Assembly: GCF_035083965.1 (NCBI RefSeq)
Contig: NC_089725.1
Span: forward strand, 30,947,925 to 31,011,924
DNA from: Branchiostoma lanceolatum
Lineage: Eukaryota; Chordata; Leptocardii; Amphioxiformes; Branchiostomatidae
DNA length: 64,000 nt
Direction: 5' to 3'
A program made the translations under genes and the position numbers. The notes beneath the pieces are model-generated. The model saw only the letters and a list, made by a program, of their open reading frames with translations, had not been told where the DNA came from and made no database searches. Positions within the stretch are counted from its first letter, which is position 1. The number at the start of each line of letters is the position of its first letter. Positions 43,821 through 55,553 of the stretch are shown here, piece by piece.

Positions 43821-45725
43821 AACTCTACTACTACTACTGCCTTACTACTACGACAATTCAAGTTTATGTTTTAACTCACTGCCTGGATGTCTAAGCTTTA
43901 TCGGAAAAGTTACTCGAGCAACTGGTCACTTACAGTTTATGTTTTATGCGCTACGTTACAACAAAAGATGCTTGTCCAAATGCTTCAAGCGTTTGTAAAG
44001 TGTGAGACGTTTGCCGACAGAAAAGTGCATCTGTTGCTTATGAGAAGACCAGGGTAGACGAACAAAGCAAAGCTAATGCCGCCGTAATGCGCCCTGACTA
44101 TTGACCGAGCCTGAAAAATGGATAGCAGCCTGCTCACTACGGCAGTTCCAGTTTATGTTTTATGCGTTACGTTACAACAAAAGATGCTTGTCCAAATGCT
44201 TCAAACGTTTGTAAAGTGTGAGACGTTTGCCGACAGAAAAGTGCATCTGTTGCTTATGAGAAGACCAGGGTAGACGAACAAAGCAAAGCTAATGCCGCCG
44301 TAATGCGCCCTGACTATTGACCGAGCCTGAAAAATGGATAGCAGCCTGCTCACTACGGCAGTTCCAGTTTATGTTTTATGCGTTACGTTACAACAAAAGA
44401 TGCTTGTCCAAATGCTTCAAACGTTTGTAAAGTGTGAGACGTTTGCCGACAGAAAAGTGCATCTGTTGCTTATGAGAAGACCAGGATAGACGAACAAAGC
44501 AAAGCTAATGCCGCCGTAATGCGCCCTGACTATTGACCGAGCCTGAAAAATGGATAGCAGCCTGCTCACTACATACTACTACTGACCGAGCCTGAAAAAT
44601 GGATAGCAGCCTGCTCACTACGGCAGTTCCAGTTTATGTTTTATGCGTTACGTTACAACAAAAGATGCTTGTCCAAATGCTTCAAACGTTTGTAAAGTGT
44701 GAGACGTTTGCCGACAGAAAAGTGCATCTGTTGCTTATGAGAAGACCAGGGTAGACGAACAAAGCAAAGCTAATGCCGCCGTAATGCGCCCTGACTATTG
44801 ACCGAGCCTGAAAAATGGATAGCAGCCTGCTCACTACGGCAGTTCCAGTTTATGTTTTATGCGTTACGTTACAACAAAAGATGCTTGTCCAAATGCTTCA
44901 AACGTTTGTAAAGTGTGAGACGTTTGCCGACAGAAAAGTGCATCTGTTGCTTATGAGAAGACCAGGGTAGACGAAGAAAGCAAAGCTAATGCCGCCGTAA
45001 TGCGCCCTGACTATTGACCGAGCCTGAAAAATGGATAGCAGCCTGCTCACTACATACGACTATTGACCGAGCCTGAAAAATGGATAGCAGCCTGCTCACT
45101 ACGGCAGTTCCAGTTTATGTTTTATGCGTTACGTTACAACAAAAGATGCTTGTCCAAATGCTTCAAACGTTTGTAAAGTGTGAGACGTTTGCCGACAGAA
45201 AAGTGCATCTGTTGCTTATGAGAAGACCAGGGTAGACGAACAAAGCAAAGCTAATGCCGCCGTAATGCGCCCTGACTATTGACCGAGCCTGAAAAATGGA
45301 TAGCAGCCTGCTCACTACGGCAGTTCCAGTTTATGTTTTATGCGTTACGTTACAACAAAAGATGCTTGTCCAAATGCTTCAAACGTTTGTAAAGTGTGAG
45401 ACGTTTGCCGACAGAAAAGTGCATCTGTTGCTTATGAGAAGACCAGGGTAGACGAACAAAGCAAAGCTAATGCCGCCGTAATGCGCCCTGACTATTGACC
45501 GAGCCTGAAAAATGGATAGCAGCCTGCTCACTACATACTACTGTTGCTTATGAGAAGACCAGGGTAGACGAACAAAGCAAAGCTAATGCCGCCGTAATGC
45601 GCCCTGACTATTGACCGAGCCTGAAAAATGGATAGCAGCCTGCTCACTACATACTGCGCCGTAATGCGCCCTGACTATTGACCGAGCCTGAAAAATGGAT
45701 AGCAGCCTGCTCACTACATACTACT
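43821..45725. repeat. B-type terminus array between cassettes 1 and 2
   Basis: Starts ACTCTACTACTACTACTGCC, then ~211-bp monomers joined at CTCACTAC|GGCAGTTCCAG as well as at ATACTACT. No gene. Confidence 0.85.
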
Positions 45726-46037
45726 GTTCAAGAGTGTATCAAACGCCGCCCGTCTGTATTTTCTGTGCCCGAGTTTATAGCAAACGTCTATATCCATACC
45801 ACCCACCGCGCTTTTTTTCCTCGTTGCATCGATACCTTTCTCCATTGTATGGAACAAGACTGCCACATCTTTGCGGTCGAATTCACATTCAGACTGAAAG
45901 TTTAAATTGAAGGTGTCTGAACCTACTTTCATATACGGTACGCGTGCGCAACTTTTGCCTGCCCGCACTCGGATTTCGTCCATGCAGACACACGAACTCT
46001 GGCGTGAACGGCGTCTACCTGTGCAACGTAGTATCAT
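45714..46037 (-). CDS. ORF-Q with altered end (cassette 2)
   Basis: The last codons (LLNSSM) come from the B terminus joined at 45725. The normal TAA and AATAAA are lost, so this unit lacks the RING polyadenylation signal. Confidence 0.35.
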   Translation of the reverse strand: MILRCTGRRRSRQSSCVCMDEIRVRAGKSCARVPYMKVGSDTFNLNFQSECEFDRKDVAVLFHTMEKGIDATRKKSAVGGMDIDVCYKLGHRKYRRAAFDTLLNSSM

Positions 46038-46084
46038 CTGTGGTGGATATGACGACTCCTGCACTCTTTTCGCTTGCCACTCTA

Positions 46085-46357
46085 TCAGAAGTAGAAGTCA
46101 AAGTTTTCCCGAGGACAGCCATGTTCGCCGTCGGTACACTCTATTCTTACCCTGCAGGTAGGGCATGTCGGGGACGTACGGCACCACTCCACTATGCAGT
46201 CTTTGTGGCAAGAGTGGGTATTCAGAGCTGTTGCATGTGGACAGTGGTTCCAAACTTCGTCCCGGAATGCGATTTCGTCGAGGCAGATGGGGCAGATCTC
46301 ACCGTCAGACACATCTGTGTGGTTGGCGAATGAGTCGGGCGTGGATGAGTTCTGCAT
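46085..46357 (-). CDS. RING-H2 finger protein (cassette 2)
   Basis: Protein unchanged relative to cassette 0. The T-run upstream of its ATG differs in length from other cassettes. Confidence 0.8.
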   Translation of the reverse strand: MQNSSTPDSFANHTDVSDGEICPICLDEIAFRDEVWNHCPHATALNTHSCHKDCIVEWCRTSPTCPTCRVRIECTDGEHGCPRENFDFYF

Positions 46358-46544
46358 TTCTCTTTGAGTCCGTCAATAGCAAGCAATGACATTTTCGCCA
46401 GACGTTTTTTTTTTTACTCTAATAGGAAAAAGTGTCGGAGCGTTTAGAAATTTAGAAATGACAATATTGTGCCTGATGTGATATCAACCGTTGCAAAATG
46501 TACAGATTGGGTGCATTTCTAGGCTTAAGTCACCGCCCTGTATA

Positions 46545-46793
46545 TTAATCTAATTTAAGTCGTCTGATAGCTTCAACAACTTGATCCATTGTTTGTTCGA
46601 AGCAGTCCCCATCGATGTCCATCGATTCATCTTCAGGTACGATGTTGTTCTCTGTGATCATATTAAAGCTCATGTTTGGATTAGTCTTTGGTCCGACATT
46701 CAATCTTAGTCGACGCCTCTTGGCTGGCGGCTCACAATCCTTATCGTATGGAGGCATTCGCTTTCGTTTTGAAGCTTTAACAACTTTATCCAT
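46545..46793 (-). CDS. NLS protein (cassette 2)
   Basis: 82 aa; PPYDKD and MSFNMITENN variants, shared only with cassette 3. Confidence 0.6.
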   Translation of the reverse strand: MDKVVKASKRKRMPPYDKDCEPPAKRRRLRLNVGPKTNPNMSFNMITENNIVPEDESMDIDGDCFEQTMDQVVEAIRRLKLD

Positions 46794-47023
46794 AGTAATG
46801 TGCTATGGTAGTTGTGTCTGTGACTTCAGTACCCTTGTTGAGAAGGTTATGTGTTAATATCCGCACGGGTGTGGATATCACAACTAGAGAAGTTGTGGAT
46901 AGATCCGTATGAAATATGCTATGTAGTCAGGTGTCGGCAACACGAAGTTCGATTATGGACCTCACCATATACATGTTTTCGCAATGAAGGACCGTCAGTA
47001 ATGTAAGATTACCATTGCAGCCT

Positions 47024-47092
47024 TATTTATAAGGCTCAGGATATGCAAATTTATGTAAATATCAGGATTCAAGTTCCTTACATTTTGATTGG
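47024..47092 (-). promoter_or_regulatory. CCAAT-octamer-TATA promoter, cassette 2 NLS
   Basis: TATA complement 47024-47031, octamer just after, ATTGG 47088-47092. Intact distance to the NLS ATG. Confidence 0.75.
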
Positions 47093-47145
47093 TCGAGAAG
47101 CTTTGGGTAGAAACTCGTTCTAACCGGATCTATAGAAAACTAGAT

Positions 47146-47397
47146 CTAACCAGTTTTACTATTTTTAGACGGGCCTTTTTTTGACGGCAACCACAACATA
47201 ACCGTTACGGCTTTATCATCTCTTATCTCTCGGTTTTCATATATATACTCTTTGAAATTACACGATTCTATCAAGCTTATGCAAAACTTATGAGAAGGCC
47301 AGAGCTCTCCAAGACCCACAATCGGGGTCCCGCCTAAGATCTCCACGACAGCGTGCAGTAGACCCTTTAGGTGTACTACTGGCGACACTTGATCCAG
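47146..47397 (-). CDS. ORF-P (cassette 2)
   Basis: CTG at the start position; protein as in cassette 0. Confidence 0.45.
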   Translation of the reverse strand: MDQVSPVVHLKGLLHAVVEILGGTPIVGLGELWPSHKFCISLIESCNFKEYIYENREIRDDKAVTVMLWLPSKKGPSKNSKTG

Positions 47398-47763
47398 TGT
47401 AATACGCTTTGGCAGTTCTGTGTCTATGACTACGGTACCTTTCTGGAGAATGTTATATGTGAGTAGATATCAGAACCAGATAAGTTGTGAATAGATCCGT
47501 ATGGAATATGGTTTGCAGGCAAGTGTCGGCAAACGAAGATGCTGAGCTATTGCAAAGGGTCATTTTTTTCTGCGTGTTTAGAGCCCCGGGGACCTATGAC
47601 GTCTTAGGCGAACGTTTAGCGACCGTTTGAAATGGCGCACACATGTTTTCTAAGTTTCTATCGGAACTTTGGACTTGTAATAGACACGTGTATATCTAGA
47701 TGGAAATTGAATTGTCATCTATTTTACGCCATTACAACAAAAGGAAAAGAACGCTTATGAGAA

Positions 47764-47858
47764 GGCCAGGGTGGAAGAAAAAGCAAAGCTAATGCCGAGG
47801 AGCCCTGCCCTTTGAACGAGCCTGAATAATGGATACCAACCTTCTCACTACATACTAC
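47764..47858. repeat. C-type terminal repeat (cassette 2)
   Basis: Right end of the RING element. The matching left A terminus is missing here, replaced by the truncated junction at 45725. Confidence 0.75.
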
Positions 47859-48181
47859 AGTGTAATGTGCTTTGGTAGTTCTGTTGCTGTGACTTCGGTA
47901 CCTTTCGAGCAAATGTTATATGTGTGTAGATATCAGAACCAGACAAGTTGTGAATAGATCCGTATGGAATATGGTTTGCAGGCAAGTGTCGGCAAACGAA
48001 GATGCAATTGTCCCTATCTCTCTCTATCCATCTCTCTCCCTCTCACTGTCTCTCTCAGCTCAACTTAATTGTCTCATTTGGCTTACCTACTGACTGTAAT
48101 ATCTACAAGGTTAGTTATTTACACCACAAAAACAACAAACATTCTGATTTAATCTTTGCCCGTATTTGAACCACGAGAGGC

Positions 48182-48187
48182 TTTATT
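48182..48187 (-). terminator. Polyadenylation signal, PC4 unit, cassette 2
   Basis: AATAAA on the minus strand after PC4-2. Confidence 0.65.
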
Positions 48188-48204
48188 CGTGTCACAAAAT
48201 TTTA

Positions 48205-48537
48205 TCAGTCACTAGAAATCTTCGTTTGGAGGTCGCTTTTCAGGAACGACTTGTCTTCGATGACGACTTGCAGGGCCACCTCTACCTTGCCAGCAACGGT
48301 CTCTATCGTCTGCCACTGCTGTGGGTTGAGGTCGATCCCTTTCTTGCCAGGCAAGACTCTTCTGGGTACTGAGTCTGGACGGGGTCTGAAGAATTCGCTT
48401 AGGGCCACGACCGGGTCTCCTCCTCCACAATGGCGTACCGTAGGTGTCCCAAGTCGGCATGGTGGCAAGGGTGAACTGCAGCATGTAGCACTAACCTTGT
48501 AGATGACATACCTGGCAAGTCGCGTCTTAGAGCCCAT
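48205..48537 (-). CDS. PC4-2 (cassette 2)
   Basis: 110 aa with Ser22; otherwise as in cassette 1, including the TGATG overlap at 48539-48535. Confidence 0.65.
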   Translation of the reverse strand: MGSKTRLARYVIYKVSATCCSSPLPPCRLGTPTVRHCGGGDPVVALSEFFRPRPDSVPRRVLPGKKGIDLNPQQWQTIETVAGKVEVALQVVIEDKSFLKSDLQTKISSD

Positions 48538-48857
48538 CACTGATCGGGGATCAGGGCCAATCCTCTCTTACAAGCCCCCCACACATCCTCCTGTTCGGGA
48601 TGTGCCTGATAGAATTGCCGCACGGACAGCACGGCCTTCCCGTTGAAGCGACCGACGGTGACGAAGACGTTTTGCCCAATGGGAAACCTGATTTTCAACA
48701 CGCCATTCCCGTCGTCTATCTGGAGTTTCGGCTTCGATCCGTCGCTCATGCCATCCATCTGTGTACCCTTCTTGCTTTGTGTTAAGGGGACAGCGGGATT
48801 GCCTGATGGGGGATTGGAATCGGTGCGGAGACAAGCACAAACGCGGTCCATGATCAT
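48537..48857 (-). CDS. PC4-1 (cassette 2)
   Basis: Protein unchanged, including the stop just before the Trp codon. Confidence 0.6.
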   Translation of the reverse strand: MIMDRVCACLRTDSNPPSGNPAVPLTQSKKGTQMDGMSDGSKPKLQIDDGNGVLKIRFPIGQNVFVTVGRFNGKAVLSVRQFYQAHPEQEDVWGACKRGLALIPDQ

Positions 48858-48976
48858 AATATTGGGTACTTTTAAAATTTAAAAAATGAGAATATTGTGC
48901 CTGATGTGATCAATATCAATCGTTGCAAAATGCACAGATTGGGTGCATTTCTAGCCTTAAGTCACCGCCCTGTATA

Positions 48977-49219
48977 TTAATCTAATTTAAGTCGTCTGAT
49001 AGCTTCAACAACTTGGTCCATTGTTTGTTCGAAGCAGTCCCCATCGATGTCCATCGATTCATCTTCAGGTAGGTTGTTGTTCTCTGTGATCATATCAAAG
49101 CTCATGTTTGGATTAGTCTTTGGTCCGACATTCAAACTTAGTCGACGCCTCTTGGCTGGCGGCTCACAATCCTTATCGTATGGAGGCTTTCGTTTTGAAG
49201 CTTTAACAACTTTATCCAT
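48977..49219 (-). CDS. NLS' (cassette 2)
   Basis: 80 aa, same as cassette 1. Confidence 0.6.
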   Translation of the reverse strand: MDKVVKASKRKPPYDKDCEPPAKRRRLSLNVGPKTNPNMSFDMITENNNLPEDESMDIDGDCFEQTMDQVVEAIRRLKLD

Positions 49220-49449
49220 AGTAATGTGCTATGGTAGTTGTGTCTGTGACTTCAGTACCCTTGTTGAGACGGTTATGTGTTAATATCCGCACGCGTGTGG
49301 ATATCACAACTAGAGAAGTTGTGGATAGATCCGTATGAAATATGCTATGTAGTCAGGTGTCGGCAACACGAAGTTCGATTATGGACCTCACCATATACAT
49401 GTATTCGCAATGAAGGACCGTCAGTAATGTAAGATTACCATTGCAGCCT

Positions 49450-49518
49450 TATTTATAAGGCTCAGGATATGCAAATTTATGTAAATATCAGGATTCAAGT
49501 TCCTTACATTTTGATTGG
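49450..49518 (-). promoter_or_regulatory. CCAAT-octamer-TATA promoter, cassette 2 NLS'/PC4
   Basis: TATA complement 49450-49457, ATTGG 49514-49518. Confidence 0.75.
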
Positions 49519-49571
49519 TCGAGAAGCTTTGGGTAGAAACTCGTTCTAACCGGATCTATAGAAAACTAGAT

Positions 49572-49823
49572 CTAACCAGTTTTACTATTTTTAGACGGGC
49601 CTTTTTTTGACGGCAACCACAACATAACCGTTACGGCTTTATCATCTCTTATCTCTCGGTTTTCATATATATACTCTTTGAAATTACACGATTCCATCAA
49701 GCTTATGCAAAACTTATGAGAAGGCCAGAGCTCTCCAAGACCCACAATCGGGGTCCCGCCTAAGATCTCCACGACAGCGTGCAGTAGACCCTTTAGGTGT
49801 ACTACTGGCGACACTTGATCCAG
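49572..49823 (-). CDS. ORF-P' (cassette 2)
   Basis: CTG at 49823-49821; ILGG form, as in cassette 1. Confidence 0.45.
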   Translation of the reverse strand: MDQVSPVVHLKGLLHAVVEILGGTPIVGLGELWPSHKFCISLMESCNFKEYIYENREIRDDKAVTVMLWLPSKKGPSKNSKTG

Positions 49824-49875
49824 TGTAATACGCTTTGGCAGTTCTGTGTCTATGACTACGGTACCTTTCTGGAGA

Positions 49876-52742
49876 AACTCTACTACTACTACTGCCTTAC
49901 TACTACGACAATTCAAGTTTATGTTTTAACTCACTGCCTGGATGTCTAAGCTTTATCGGAAAAGTTACTCGAGCAACTGGTCACTTACAGTTTATGTTTT
50001 ATGCGCTACGTTACAACAAAAGATGCTTGTCCAAATGCTTCAAGCGTTTGTAAAGTGTGAGACGTTTGCCGACAGAAAAGTGCATCTGTTGCTTATGAGA
50101 AGACCAGGGTAGACGAACAAAGCAAAGCTAATGCCGCCGTAATGCGCCCTGACTATTGACCGAGCCTGAAAAATGGATAGCAGCCTGCTCACTACGGCAG
50201 TTCCAGTTTATGTTTTATGCGTTACGTTACAACAAAAGATGCTTGTCCAAATGCTTCAAACGTTTGTAAAGTGTGAGACGTTTGCCGACAGAAAAGTGCA
50301 TCTGTTGCTTATGAGAAGACCAGGGTAGACGAACAAAGCAAAGCTAATGCCGCCGTAATGCGCCCTGACTATTGACCGAGCCTGAAAAATGGATAGCAGC
50401 CTGCTCACTACGGCAGTTCCAGTTTATGTTTTATGCGTTACGTTACAACAAAAGATGCTTGTCCAAATGCTTCAAACGTTTGTAAAGTGTGAGACGTTTG
50501 CCGACAGAAAAGTGCATCTGTTGCTTATGAGAAGACCAGGATAGACGAACAAAGCAAAGCTAATGCCGCCGTAATGCGCCCTGACTATTGACCGAGCCTG
50601 AAAAATGGATAGCAGCCTGCTCACTACATACTACTACTGACCGAGCCTGAAAAATGGATAGCAGCCTGCTCACTACGGCAGTTCCAGTTTATGTTTTATG
50701 CGTTACGTTACAACAAAAGATGCTTGTCCAAATGCTTCAAACGTTTGTAAAGTGTGAGACGTTTGCCGACAGAAAAGTGCATCTGTTGCTTATGAGAAGA
50801 CCAGGGTAGACGAACAAAGCAAAGCTAATGCCGCCGTAATGCGCCCTGACTATTGACCGAGCCTGAAAAATGGATAGCAGCCTGCTCACTACGGCAGTTC
50901 CAGTTTATGTTTTATGCGTTACGTTACAACAAAAGATGCTTGTCCAAATGCTTCAAACGTTTGTAAAGTGTGAGACGTTTGCCGACAGAAAAGTGCATCT
51001 GTTGCTTATGAGAAGACCAGGGTAGACGAAGAAAGCAAAGCTAATGCCGCCGTAATGCGCCCTGACTATTGACCGAGCCTGAAAAATGGATAGCAGCCTG
51101 CTCACTACATACGACTATTGACCGAGCCTGAAAAATGGATAGCAGCCTGCTCACTACGGCAGTTCCAGTTTATGTTTTATGCGTTACGTTACAACAAAAG
51201 ATGCTTGTCCAAATGCTTCAAACGTTTGTAAAGTGTGAGACGTTTGCCGACAGAAAAGTGCATCTGTTGCTTATGAGAAGACCAGGGTAGACGAACAAAG
51301 CAAAGCTAATGCCGCCGTAATGCGCCCTGACTATTGACCGAGCCTGAAAAATGGATAGCAGCCTGCTCACTACGGCAGTTCCAGTTTATGTTTTATGCGT
51401 TACGTTACAACAAAAGATGCTTGTCCAAATGCTTCAAACGTTTGTAAAGTGTGAGACGTTTGCCGACAGAAAAGTGCATCTGTTGCTTATGAGAAGACCA
51501 GGGTAGACGAACAAAGCAAAGCTAATGCCGCCGTAATGCGCCCTGACTATTGACCGAGCCTGAAAAATGGATAGCAGCCTGCTCACTACATACTACTACT
51601 GACCGAGCCTGAAAAATGGATAGCAGCCTGCTCACTACGGCAGTTCCAGTTTATGTTTTATGCGTTACGTTACAACAAAAGATGCTTGTCCAAATGCTTC
51701 AAACGTTTGTAAAGTGTGAGACGTTTGCCGACAGAAAAGTGCATCTGTTGCTTATGAGAAGACCAGGGTAGACGAACAAAGCAAAGCTAATGCCGCCGTA
51801 ATGCGCCCTGACTATTGACCGAGCCTGAAAAATGGATAGCAGCCTGCTCACTACGGCAGTTCCAGTTTATGTTTTATGCGTTACGTTACAACAAAAGATG
51901 CTTGTCCAAATGCTTCAAACGTTTGTAAAGTGTGAGACGTTTGCCGACAGAAAAGTGCATCTGTTGCTTATGAGAAGACCAGGGTAGACGAAGAAAGCAA
52001 AGCTAATGCCGCCGTAATGCGCCCTGACTATTGACCGAGCCTGAAAAATGGATAGCAGCCTGCTCACTACATACGACTATTGACCGAGCCTGAAAAATGG
52101 ATAGCAGCCTGCTCACTACGGCAGTTCCAGTTTATGTTTTATGCGTTACGTTACAACAAAAGATGCTTGTCCAAATGCTTCAAACGTTTGTAAAGTGTGA
52201 GACGTTTGCCGACAGAAAAGTGCATCTGTTGCTTATGAGAAGACCAGGGTAGACGAACAAAGCAAAGCTAATGCCGCCGTAATGCGCCCTGACTATTGAC
52301 CGAGCCTGAAAAATGGATAGCAGCCTGCTCACTACGGCAGTTCCAGTTTATGTTTTATGCGTTACGTTACAACAAAAGATGCTTGTCCAAATGCTTCAAA
52401 CGTTTGTAAAGTGTGAGACGTTTGCCGACAGAAAAGTGCATCTGTTGCTTATGAGAAGACCAGGGTAGACGAACAAAGCAAAGCTAATGCCGCCGTAATG
52501 CGCCCTGACTATTGACCGAGCCTGAAAAATGGATAGCAGCCTGCTCACTACATACTACTGTTGCTTATGAGAAGACCAGGGTAGACGAACAAAGCAAAGC
52601 TAATGCCGCCGTAATGCGCCCTGACTATTGACCGAGCCTGAAAAATGGATAGCAGCCTGCTCACTACATACTGCGCCGTAATGCGCCCTGACTATTGACC
52701 GAGCCTGAAAAATGGATAGCAGCCTGCTCACTACATACTACT
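49876..52742. repeat. B-type terminus array between cassettes 2 and 3
   Basis: The longest B array of the minus-strand region. A ~960-bp higher-order block (about 50632 to 51592) occurs twice here but once between cassettes 1 and 2, so it expanded by one step. Confidence 0.85.
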
Positions 52743-53054
52743 GTTCAAGAGTGTATCAAACGCCGCCCGTCTGTATTTTCTGTGCCCGAGTTTATAGCAA
52801 ACGTCTATATCCATACCACCCACCGCGCTTTTTTTCCTCGTTGCATCGATACCTTTCTCCATTGTATGGAACAAGACTGCCACATCTTTGCGGTCGAATT
52901 CACATTCAGACTGAAAGTTTAAATTGAAGGTGTCTGAACCTACTTTCATATACGGTACGCGTGCGCAACTTTTGCCTGCCCGCACTCGGATTTCGTCCAT
53001 GCAGACACACGAACTCTGGCGTGAACGGCGTCTACCTGTGCAACGTAGTATCAT
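52731..53054 (-). CDS. ORF-Q with altered end (cassette 3)
   Basis: Same LLNSSM ending as cassette 2. The shared junction shows that units 2 and 3 arose by duplication after the junction formed. Confidence 0.35.
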   Translation of the reverse strand: MILRCTGRRRSRQSSCVCMDEIRVRAGKSCARVPYMKVGSDTFNLNFQSECEFDRKDVAVLFHTMEKGIDATRKKSAVGGMDIDVCYKLGHRKYRRAAFDTLLNSSM

Positions 53055-53101
53055 CTGTGGTGGATATGACGACTCCTGCACTCTTTTCGCTTGCCACTCT
53101 A

Positions 53102-53374
53102 TCAGAAGTAGAAGTCAAAGTTTTCCCGAGGACAGCCATGTTCGCCGTCGGTACACTCTATTCTTACCCTGCAGGTAGGGCATGTCGGGGACGTACGGCA
53201 CCACTCCACTATGCAGTCTTTGTGGCAAGAGTGGGTATTCAGAGCTGTTGCATGTGGACAGTGGTTCCAAACTTCGTCCCGGAATGCGATTTCGTCGAGG
53301 CAGATGGGGCAGATCTCACCGTCAGACACATCTGTGTGGTTGGCGAATGAGTCGGGCGTGGATGAGTTCTGCAT
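53102..53374 (-). CDS. RING-H2 finger protein (cassette 3)
   Basis: Protein unchanged. Confidence 0.8.
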   Translation of the reverse strand: MQNSSTPDSFANHTDVSDGEICPICLDEIAFRDEVWNHCPHATALNTHSCHKDCIVEWCRTSPTCPTCRVRIECTDGEHGCPRENFDFYF

Positions 53375-53560
53375 TTCTCTTTGAGTCCGTCAATAGCAAG
53401 CAATGACATTTTCGCCAGACGTTTTTTTTTTACTCTAATAGGAAAAAGTGTCGGAGCGTTTAGAAATTTAGAGATGACAATATTGTGCCTGATGTGATAT
53501 CAACCGTTGCAAAATGTACAGATTGGGTGCATTTCTAGGCTTAAGTCACCGCCCTGTATA

Positions 53561-53809
53561 TTAATCTAATTTAAGTCGTCTGATAGCTTCAACAACTTGA
53601 TCCATTGTTTGTTCGAAGCAGTCCCCATCGATGTCCATCGATTCATCTTCAGGTACGATGTTGTTCTCTGTGATCATATTAAAGCTCATGTTTGGATTAG
53701 TCTTTGGTCCGACATTCAATCTTAGTCGACGCCTCTTGGCTGGCGGCTCACAATCCTTATCGTATGGAGGCATTCGCTTTCGTTTTGAAGCTTTAACAAC
53801 TTTATCCAT
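53561..53809 (-). CDS. NLS protein (cassette 3)
   Basis: Identical to cassette 2 (K18, N in MSFNM). Confidence 0.6.
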   Translation of the reverse strand: MDKVVKASKRKRMPPYDKDCEPPAKRRRLRLNVGPKTNPNMSFNMITENNIVPEDESMDIDGDCFEQTMDQVVEAIRRLKLD

Positions 53810-54039
53810 AGTAATGTGCTATGGTAGTTGTGTCTGTGACTTCAGTACCCTTGTTGAGAAGGTTATGTGTTAATATCCGCACGGGTGTGGATATCACAAC
53901 TAGAGAAGTTGTGGATAGATCCGTATGAAATATGCTATGTAGTCAGGTGTCGGCAACACGAAGTTCGATTATGGACCTCACCATATACATGTTTTCGCAA
54001 TGAAGGACCGTCAGTAATGTAAGATTACCATTGCAGCCT

Positions 54040-54108
54040 TATTTATAAGGCTCAGGATATGCAAATTTATGTAAATATCAGGATTCAAGTTCCTTACATT
54101 TTGATTGG
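54040..54108 (-). promoter_or_regulatory. CCAAT-octamer-TATA promoter, cassette 3 NLS
   Basis: TATA complement 54040-54047, ATTGG 54104-54108. Confidence 0.75.
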
Positions 54109-54161
54109 TCGAGAAGCTTTGGGTAGAAACTCGTTCTAACCGGATCTATAGAAAACTAGAT

Positions 54162-54413
54162 CTAACCAGTTTTACTATTTTTAGACGGGCCTTTTTTTGA
54201 CGGCAACCACAACATAACCGTTACGGCTTTATCATCTCTTATCTCTCGGTTTTCATATATATACTCTTTGAAATTACACGATTCTATCAAGCTTATGCAA
54301 AACTTATGAGAAGGCCAGAGCTCTCCAAGACCCACAATCGGGGTCCCGCCTAAGATCTCCACGACAGCGTGCAGTAGACCCTTTAGGTGTACTACTGGCG
54401 ACACTTGATCCAG
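54162..54413 (-). CDS. ORF-P (cassette 3)
   Basis: CTG at the start position; protein unchanged. Confidence 0.45.
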   Translation of the reverse strand: MDQVSPVVHLKGLLHAVVEILGGTPIVGLGELWPSHKFCISLIESCNFKEYIYENREIRDDKAVTVMLWLPSKKGPSKNSKTG

Positions 54414-54779
54414 TGTAATACGCTTTGGCAGTTCTGTGTCTATGACTACGGTACCTTTCTGGAGAATGTTATATGTGAGTAGATATCAGAACCAGATAAG
54501 TTGTGAATAGATCCGTATGGAATATGGTTTGCAGGCAAGTGTCGGCAAACGAAGATGCTGAGCTATTGCAAAGGGTCATTTTTTTCTGCGTGTTTAGAGC
54601 CCCGGGGACCTATGACGTCTTAGGCGAACGTTTAGCGACCGTTTGAAATGGCGCACACATGTTTTCTAAGTTTCTATCGGAACTTTGGACTTGTAATAGA
54701 CACGTGTATATCTAGATGGAAATTGAATTGTCATCTATTTTACGCCATTACAACAAAAGGAAAAGAACGCTTATGAGAA

Positions 54780-54874
54780 GGCCAGGGTGGAAGAAAAAGC
54801 AAAGCTAATGCCGAGGAGCCCTGCCCTTTGAACGAGCCTGAATAATGGATACCAACCTTCTCACTACATACTAC
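54780..54874. repeat. C-type terminal repeat (cassette 3)
   Basis: Ends CTACATACTAC, followed by the truncated ORF-P-type leader. Confidence 0.75.
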
Positions 54875-55197
54875 AGTGTAATGTGCTTTGGTAGTTCTGT
54901 TGCTGTGACTTCGGTACCTTTCGAGCAAATGTTATATGTGTGTAGATATCAGAACCAGACAAGTTGTGAATAGATCCGTATGGAATATGGTTTGCAGGCA
55001 AGTGTCGGCAAACGAAGATGCAATTGTCCCTATCTCTCTCTATCCATCTCTCTCCCTCTCACTGTCTCTCTCAGCTCAACTTAATTGTCTCATTTGGCTT
55101 ACCTACTGACTGTAATATCTACAAGGTTAGTTATTTACACCACAAAAACAACAAACATTCTGATTTAATCTTTGCCCGTATTTGAACCACGAGAGGC

Positions 55198-55203
55198 TTT
55201 ATT
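55198..55203 (-). terminator. Polyadenylation signal, PC4 unit, cassette 3
   Basis: AATAAA on the minus strand. Confidence 0.65.
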
Positions 55204-55220
55204 CGTGTCACAAAATTTTA

Positions 55221-55553
55221 TCAGTCACTAGAAATCTTCGTTTGGAGGTCGCTTTTCAGGAACGACTTGTCTTCGATGACGACTTGCAGGGCCACCTCTA
55301 CCTTGCCAGCAACGGTCTCTATCGTCTGCCACTGCTGTGGGTTGAGGTCGATCCCTTTCTTGCCAGGCAAGACTCTTCTGGGTACTGAGTCTGGACGGGG
55401 TCTGAAGAATTCGCTTAGGGCCACGACCGGGTCTCCTCCTCCACAATGGCGTACCGTAGGTGTCCCAAGTCGGCATGGTGGCAAGGGTGAACTGCAGCAT
55501 GTAGCACTAACCTTGTAGATGACATACCTGGCAAGTCGCGTCTTAGAGCCCAT
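55221..55553 (-). CDS. PC4-2 (cassette 3)
   Basis: As cassette 2. Confidence 0.65.
   Translation of the reverse strand: MGSKTRLARYVIYKVSATCCSSPLPPCRLGTPTVRHCGGGDPVVALSEFFRPRPDSVPRRVLPGKKGIDLNPQQWQTIETVAGKVEVALQVVIEDKSFLKSDLQTKISSD

Larger units (their letters stand above)
45726..52742 (-). repeat. Macro-repeat unit 2
   Basis: 7.0 kb unit: RING half-cassette, C-type terminal repeat, PC4 half-cassette, B array. The gene part (45726-49875) is nearly identical to the parts at 52743 and 58035. The length difference comes from the B array. Confidence 0.9.

Noticed and set aside
43821-43861. Longer ORF-P' of 114 aa starting at 43861
   Set aside because: The extension starts with TTG and is made of the TAC-repeat junction; other copies have different upstream DNA.
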